From Hyphomicrobiales bacterium (GTDB lineage: Bacteria; Pseudomonadota; Alphaproteobacteria; Rhizobiales; JAJFHR01): 64,000 nt of DNA. This document shows, piece by piece, positions 60,235 through 64,000 of this stretch. Position 1 is the stretch's first letter, and every line of letters begins with the position of its first letter. Where the stretch lies: contig JAJFHS010000017.1 in assembly GCA_021775475.1 (NCBI GenBank), positions 95,303 through 159,302 on the forward strand, written 5' to 3'. Made by a program: the position numbers and the translations under genes. The notes beneath the pieces are model-generated. The model searched no databases. It saw only the letters and a program-made list of their open reading frames with translations, and had not been told where the DNA came from.

Positions 60235-60804
60235 TCACCTGACAATCCGGTCAGCCAGGTAGCCGATAACAATCAGAGCTAACCCGTCGAAGAATAGGCT
60301 AATCCCAATAAAAAGCCCGACCATGATTGGTGATGTGATTGGCCAGCCAGCAAAAAGGATCACGGCCAGCAGGAAAGACATCAACCCGTTAAAGGCCATC
60401 CAGCCCCAGCCGCGCATGGGATAAAGATCGTATGCCAGCCCAAAGCCGCCGAAAGCATCAAGCAGCAGGTAGACACTCAGCAACAAGGCAAGGGCTGCCA
60501 TGCCTGCCAGCGGGAACAACACAAAAAGTGCCCCGGTGACAATCAGCAATACCGGTTTTAGAAAGGCAATCATTGAGCGTCCCCGGCCAAGAAACGCCAG
60601 GTAGGCTGTCAGGACGCCCCCGGCAATCAACAGCCAGCCGAGAAAAACACTCACCACCAATGACATGACCTGGGGAACCACAGCACCGGCAATGCCGACA
60701 ATTATCAGCAACACACCGGCTATCAGGCTAAATTTGCGAAACCGTGTTGCAAATGCGTGATCAAATTTAAAAACGGTCAGGTCATTTTCATTTACATGTA
60801 ACAT
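60235..60804 (-). CDS. HdeD family membrane protein (DUF308)
   Basis: A 189-residue inner-membrane protein with six helices arranged in the HdeD pattern: paired helices such as FSLIAGVLLIIVGIAGAVVPQV, LVVSVFLGWLLIAGGVLTAYLAF and a last pair ending in FFDGLALIVIGYLADRIVR. HdeD in E. coli is linked to acid resistance at high density, though most homologues have no known role. I placed the start at ATG 60804 with GGAG 11 nt upstream; a TTG three codons earlier is too close to that box. It follows the small gene at 60832 by 27 nt and lies 51 nt upstream of the adaptor gene. Confidence 0.82.
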   Translation of the reverse strand: MLHVNENDLTVFKFDHAFATRFRKFSLIAGVLLIIVGIAGAVVPQVMSLVVSVFLGWLLIAGGVLTAYLAFLGRGRSMIAFLKPVLLIVTGALFVLFPLAGMAALALLLSVYLLLDAFGGFGLAYDLYPMRGWGWMAFNGLMSFLLAVILFAGWPITSPIMVGLFIGISLFFDGLALIVIGYLADRIVR

Positions 60805-60831
60805 TGTTTTCAAAGCTCCAAATTTTTCAAC

Positions 60832-61251
60832 CTAAGTCAGATAAAGTACCGGTTTTTCCAGCGCATTATTCTCAAGAACACCGCACCTTCGTCGGAGAGT
60901 TTCACCGGAGCCCTGCAAAATCATAATGATCAGGCCCGATCTGAGAGCTCGCTCATAAATGTCTTTATGGTGAACGGGGATCCCGATGAAATTTAAAACA
61001 TCCTCAAAACACAAAGGACCATCGGCTTTTTCCTGTTGCAGTTTTTTCAATTTCCCAGCGACAGTGCCGCGACATATGATTGTTCCAATATCTTTTATAC
61101 GGATGAAATCAGCACTGTTTGACTGCGCGTCAGGCTTGCCACATATTGAAATGGCAATGTCTTTGGTTCCTGCAAGGCAAAGTTCAAGACACACATGCCC
61201 TGCTCTTTTCAAATCCTGCATAATGGCCAGGCAACAGTCTATTGAACTCAT
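60832..61251 (-). CDS. Hypothetical protein, 139 aa, probably co-transcribed with HdeD-like gene
   Basis: A 139-residue soluble protein rich in cysteine (SSIDCCLAIMQ, HVCLELCLAG, ISICGKP, TIICRGT). The C-terminal part IYERALRSGLIIMILQGSGETLRRRCGVLEN faintly recalls small stress-protein domains, but I do not recognise the family. The ATG at 61251 has a strong GGAGG 6 nt before it, better than the ATG eight codons upstream. It runs into the HdeD-like gene with a gap of 27 nt, so the two form a likely operon. A CTGCTACC/GGTAGCAG dyad lies upstream. Confidence 0.7.
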   Translation of the reverse strand: MSSIDCCLAIMQDLKRAGHVCLELCLAGTKDIAISICGKPDAQSNSADFIRIKDIGTIICRGTVAGKLKKLQQEKADGPLCFEDVLNFIGIPVHHKDIYERALRSGLIIMILQGSGETLRRRCGVLENNALEKPVLYLT

Positions 61252-61309
61252 CAATACCTCCAGCGCTGTCTTCATCTACCGAAAGATAGAACCAACACAA
61301 CGAGGTATG

Positions 61310-61327
61310 CTGCTACCCAGGTAGCAG
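61310..61327. promoter_or_regulatory. Perfect dyad upstream of the 139-aa/HdeD operon
   Basis: CTGCTACCCAGGTAGCAG has two 8-nt arms around CA. It lies 58-76 nt before the ATG at 61251 and could be an operator or a small stem-loop. It does not match the FNR or CRP consensus. On the minus strand, a run of eight T precedes it, so it is not an ordinary terminator for the APC permease gene. Confidence 0.5.
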
Positions 61328-61355
61328 AGTGTAAAAAAAATCAGAGCGGTCTGAA

Positions 61356-62660
61356 TTACGAATTGTGATTATGGATACGTTTAACAACGATCCGGCCGGT
61401 AATAAGCCGCAGAGCCATTTCGGCAACAAAAGCGGCAGCAAAAAAACCAACAATCCAAATAAGAATATCAGGTTTTGTTTTACTCAGGTAAATTCCGGAA
61501 AGCACAATCGCTGCCAGATTAACAATAATTGCCATCACTACCATCACCATAGAGGCTTTGGTTTTTTTCAATAATCGTAAATGCCCCACATGCACAATCA
61601 GATGGATGAGCAGGGTTGAAATAGCACCGATTGCTGCAATCGATGAAAGATCAAAAAATACTGCCATGACAATGATGGCACCGGAACTGAAAACCAGCCC
61701 CTGCCGGGAGTGCGCAATAGGTTTGCCAAATGCGCTCGGCAACTCCCCCAGCCGGGCAAGTTGATAGGTTACATTGGTGGCTGCATAAAGGCTGGCATTG
61801 ATTGCTGAAGATGTCGACAAGAGGGCCGCCAGTGCCATAATGGTAAAACCAGCCGCACCAAATACAGGCAGTGCGGCTTTTGCCAGGGCGTAATCCTGCG
61901 CATCGATGGCCTCCTGCGCTGTCAGATTACCAAAAACCGCAAGGGCAACAGCCACATACAGAACCATCACCAACCCGATTGATGCCATAATAGCGCGTGG
62001 CAGGGTTTTGGCAGGATCCTCCATATCTTCGGCAGCATTGGTGATGTTGCGAAAACCCTCATAGGCGAAAAAGGTAATAGCCAGAGAGAATAAAATTGAT
62101 TGAACGGGTGGATATTGTGCTGGCGATAATTTTTCCGGATCCATTGTTGCAATACCGACTATCGCAAAAAATCCCAGAGCGAGCATCTTCAACAGGACAA
62201 TAATATTCTCCACCCGGGCCATATTACCGGAGCCACCCAGGTTGATGACCATGAAGAGCAGAATAATACCGGCTGCAAAAATCTCTACCCAAAGATGAGC
62301 AAAGCCCGATGGTAAGAGTTCATAGGCGTACGAGCCAAAAGTGCGGGCAACCAGCGAGACCGAAACCAGAGAAGAGACATACATCATAACGCTGATGGCC
62401 CCGGAAAACACGCCTTCGCCATAGCCCTGAACAAGATACTCTACCAATCCGCCACTTGACGGAAACCGGGCGCCCAGCCGTCCTATGGAGTAACCTGAAA
62501 GCAGGGCAATAATGCCGCCGGCAATAAATGACACCCACACGGCACTGCCGGCAATCAACCCGGCCTGACCCAGCAGGGCAAAAATCCCGGCCCCGACCAT
62601 GGCCCCAATGCCCATAGATACCGCTGACCAGAAGGAGACTGCTTGACCTGATTTATGCAT
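61356..62660 (-). CDS. APC family amino acid permease
   Basis: A 434-residue transporter with about 12 helices. The first helix has the APC signature SMGIGAMVGAGIFALLGQAG, and the later segments FFAYEGFRNITNAAEDMEDPAKTLPRAIM and LSTSSAINASLYAATNVTYQLARLGELP are equally typical. It should import an amino acid or polyamine with protons, or exchange them. It sits 32 nt downstream of the Crp/Fnr-type regulator gene, with the same direction, and may be controlled by it. The ATG has only a weak ribosome site. Confidence 0.88.
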   Translation of the reverse strand: MHKSGQAVSFWSAVSMGIGAMVGAGIFALLGQAGLIAGSAVWVSFIAGGIIALLSGYSIGRLGARFPSSGGLVEYLVQGYGEGVFSGAISVMMYVSSLVSVSLVARTFGSYAYELLPSGFAHLWVEIFAAGIILLFMVINLGGSGNMARVENIIVLLKMLALGFFAIVGIATMDPEKLSPAQYPPVQSILFSLAITFFAYEGFRNITNAAEDMEDPAKTLPRAIMASIGLVMVLYVAVALAVFGNLTAQEAIDAQDYALAKAALPVFGAAGFTIMALAALLSTSSAINASLYAATNVTYQLARLGELPSAFGKPIAHSRQGLVFSSGAIIVMAVFFDLSSIAAIGAISTLLIHLIVHVGHLRLLKKTKASMVMVVMAIIVNLAAIVLSGIYLSKTKPDILIWIVGFFAAAFVAEMALRLITGRIVVKRIHNHNS

Positions 62661-62692
62661 TGTTTTTTCTTGCTACTAATTACGCAAATACG

Positions 62693-63427
62693 TCATGAAT
62701 TAAATTTGGGAGGAAGTGATTTATGGTCTCTTGTCCGGTTGAGCAGCGCCTGCAGTTTTTCTATATGAATGTGGCCATGATCAAGGCTGACAATACCCTG
62801 TTTGCGCCAGTGTTGTAATTGACGATTAACAACAGCACGTACACTGCCGATCATTTCTGCCAGAACTTCATGAGACAAATCATTAATGAGCTTGAGGTGG
62901 TGGTGGTCTGCAGCCTCATCATCCACATGACGCATTATGAGGTGAGCGAGCCGGGTTTCAGTATCATGCAGGGCGAGATCGCCTGCCAGATGGGTGAGGT
63001 TACGTATTTGCTGCCCAAGATATGGCAAAAAGTTGCGGTTGATTTCCGGGTGAGCAGATATCCATTCGCGCATCTCATCAACCGGCAGAGTTAAAAGATC
63101 AAGATCATCACGGGCAACAAAGGTACCTTCGCACGGCGTGCCGGTGAGAAGCTGCAGAATATCAAAGGCATCACCGGGAGCTAATAAAAACAGGGTGACA
63201 ATGCGTCCGGTTTCTTCATTGATCTGCACAACCTGCAGCCTGCCTGAAAGGATAACATGAAACCGTTTGTTCTCATCTTCTGCTGCAACGGTCCGTTTGC
63301 GTGCCCATGTTTCACGGTGCATCCTGTGCAGAATATCACCAAGCAATTCATCATCGACGTCACGAAACAAACCCGAACTGCGCAGTATCTCAGCTGTTGA
63401 TGCATCATTGGGTAAATTATTGATCAT
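62693..63427 (-). CDS. Crp/Fnr family transcriptional regulator
   Basis: A 244-residue regulator. Residues about 10-130 form a cyclic-nucleotide-binding-like beta-roll (LFRDVDDELLGDILHRM, FHVILSGRLQVVQ, LLAPGDAFDILQLL). The C-terminal helix-turn-helix has LSHEVLAEMIGSVRAVVNRQLQHWRKQGIV. The cysteines of oxygen-sensing FNR are absent (a single Cys in GTPCEGTF), so it is not an iron-sulfur sensor. The ATG at 63427 is preferred (AAGG about 9 nt upstream); earlier in-frame starts lack a ribosome site. It probably controls the adjacent permease, HdeD-like or RND genes. Confidence 0.85.
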   Translation of the reverse strand: MINNLPNDASTAEILRSSGLFRDVDDELLGDILHRMHRETWARKRTVAAEDENKRFHVILSGRLQVVQINEETGRIVTLFLLAPGDAFDILQLLTGTPCEGTFVARDDLDLLTLPVDEMREWISAHPEINRNFLPYLGQQIRNLTHLAGDLALHDTETRLAHLIMRHVDDEAADHHHLKLINDLSHEVLAEMIGSVRAVVNRQLQHWRKQGIVSLDHGHIHIEKLQALLNRTRDHKSLPPKFNS

Positions 63428-63588
63428 ATATAGTACCTTGCGCATGGCTTTGCTAATTGACAAGCGAATTTGCAAACAATAGTCGGTTGCAAACTTCTAA
63501 TCATTGCGCAGCGGCTTCGGTGTTGTCACGGTAACCCGGTGAAAACACCGGGCATGTATTTGGTAAGGAAAGTCAGTGGAAACTGAGC

Positions 63589-63948
63589 CTATGATTTTAG
63601 TGGCACAGTAATTTTTCCATCACTTAATGATAATAACGAGATGATTTCCTGACAATTCTCTACTTGTCCATTGCAGCAATCTTCAAGCATGAAACTCACA
63701 AGATTGCCCATGGTGCCCAGATTGGCCGAATAATGGATTTCCCGCTGATTGCGCGTTGCCTTTAACAAACCGGCCCTTTTAAGTATTGCCAGATGTCCCG
63801 ACAAGGTAGAGGGAACGATGTCGAGCTGGCGTGAGATTTCACTGACCCGCATGCCATGCGGTTCTTCGCGCACCAGCAGCCGGTAAATCGTCATACGGGT
63901 GCCCTGAGCAAGTGCTGCGAAGGCTTCGATTGCGTCTTCCTGATTCAT
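63589..63948 (-). CDS. ArsR family transcriptional regulator
   Basis: A 119-residue winged-helix regulator. The DNA-binding region includes AQGTRMTIYRLLVREEPHGMRVSEISRQLDIVPSTLSGHLAILKRAGLLKATRNQREIHY (in parts: SEISRQLDIVPSTLSGHLAILKRAGLL). The C-terminal tail EDCCNGQVENCQE has three cysteines that could sense metal, metalloid or redox changes. I chose the ATG at 63948; an in-frame TTG at 63966 is possible. The 161 nt on its 3' side contain a small hairpin (63535-63552) but no gene. Upstream, 52 nt remain to the window end. Target genes are unknown. Confidence 0.85.
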   Translation of the reverse strand: MNQEDAIEAFAALAQGTRMTIYRLLVREEPHGMRVSEISRQLDIVPSTLSGHLAILKRAGLLKATRNQREIHYSANLGTMGNLVSFMLEDCCNGQVENCQEIISLLSLSDGKITVPLKS

Positions 63949-64000
63949 AAGCCCAATCTGCCTCAATTTGATCCGCTTGACAATATGGCAATCTGTACAT

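Noticed and set aside
61310..61327. CTGCTACC dyad as FNR or CRP site
   Set aside because: It does not resemble TTGAT-N4-ATCAA or TGTGA-N6-TCACA; kept only as an unassigned dyad.
63535..63552. Hairpin CCCGGTG-AAAA-CACCGGG as terminator of the ArsR gene
   Set aside because: Only a 7-bp stem with no U-tract on either strand, so the evidence is too weak to list as a feature.

Overview
The window looks like the chromosome of an alphaproteobacterium, probably a marine or soil Hyphomicrobiales-type organism. The grounds are a moderate GC content, frequent TTG/GTG starts, Rhizobiales-style ABC uptake operons, a TTAA-N7-TTAA CtrA-type box, and GC-rich palindromic intergenic repeats. This is inference from gene content and style; no rRNA or species marker is present. 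No integrase, transposase, phage gene or CRISPR array was seen.

Layout. 1-6.1 kb is housekeeping: the 3' end of rsmJ, a CoA-acylating aldehyde dehydrogenase, a LOG-type nucleotide hydrolase, an HNH nuclease, dsbB with a YqaA-type membrane protein, tRNA-Leu(CAA) and a glycosyltransferase. 6.2-12.3 kb is a four-gene minus-strand peptide/opine-type ABC importer with 4-nt overlaps throughout. 12.6-31.4 kb is the centrepiece: five plus-strand genes encoding a complete type I secretion system (TolC, ABC exporter with a dead C39-like domain, HlyD), a 3762-residue secreted adhesin-like protein, and a CHASE2 adenylate cyclase. The giant protein has an N-terminal FecR-like domain, acidic repeats, a 35-residue polyproline rod, cadherin-like repeats, and three separate sets of exactly seven FG-GAP repeats (predicted seven-bladed propellers) separated and followed by RTX-type calcium repeats.

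31.4-43.5 kb holds two cytochromes c, an FAD oxidoreductase, a HerA-like ATPase translationally coupled to a soluble histidine kinase, an FkbM methyltransferase, an acyl-CoA synthetase, and an overlapping flippase / acyltransferase / cupin operon. 43.9-52.4 kb is a LacI-regulated carbohydrate or polyol ABC importer (binding protein, two permeases, a 62-residue membrane protein, two different ATPases) ending in a dihydroxyacetone-kinase-family kinase. Two near-identical 19-bp operator candidates lie before the regulator gene and before the transport operon.

52.4-55.8 kb is a predicted membrane redox module (two cytochrome b-type subunits, an HdrD/DsrK-like iron-sulfur protein, a rhodanese). 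55.9-64 kb carries an RND efflux pump with its adaptor, an HdeD-like membrane protein with a small partner, an APC permease, and two regulators (Crp/Fnr and ArsR types). Functions are read from motifs and recalled family features only; no database search was run.
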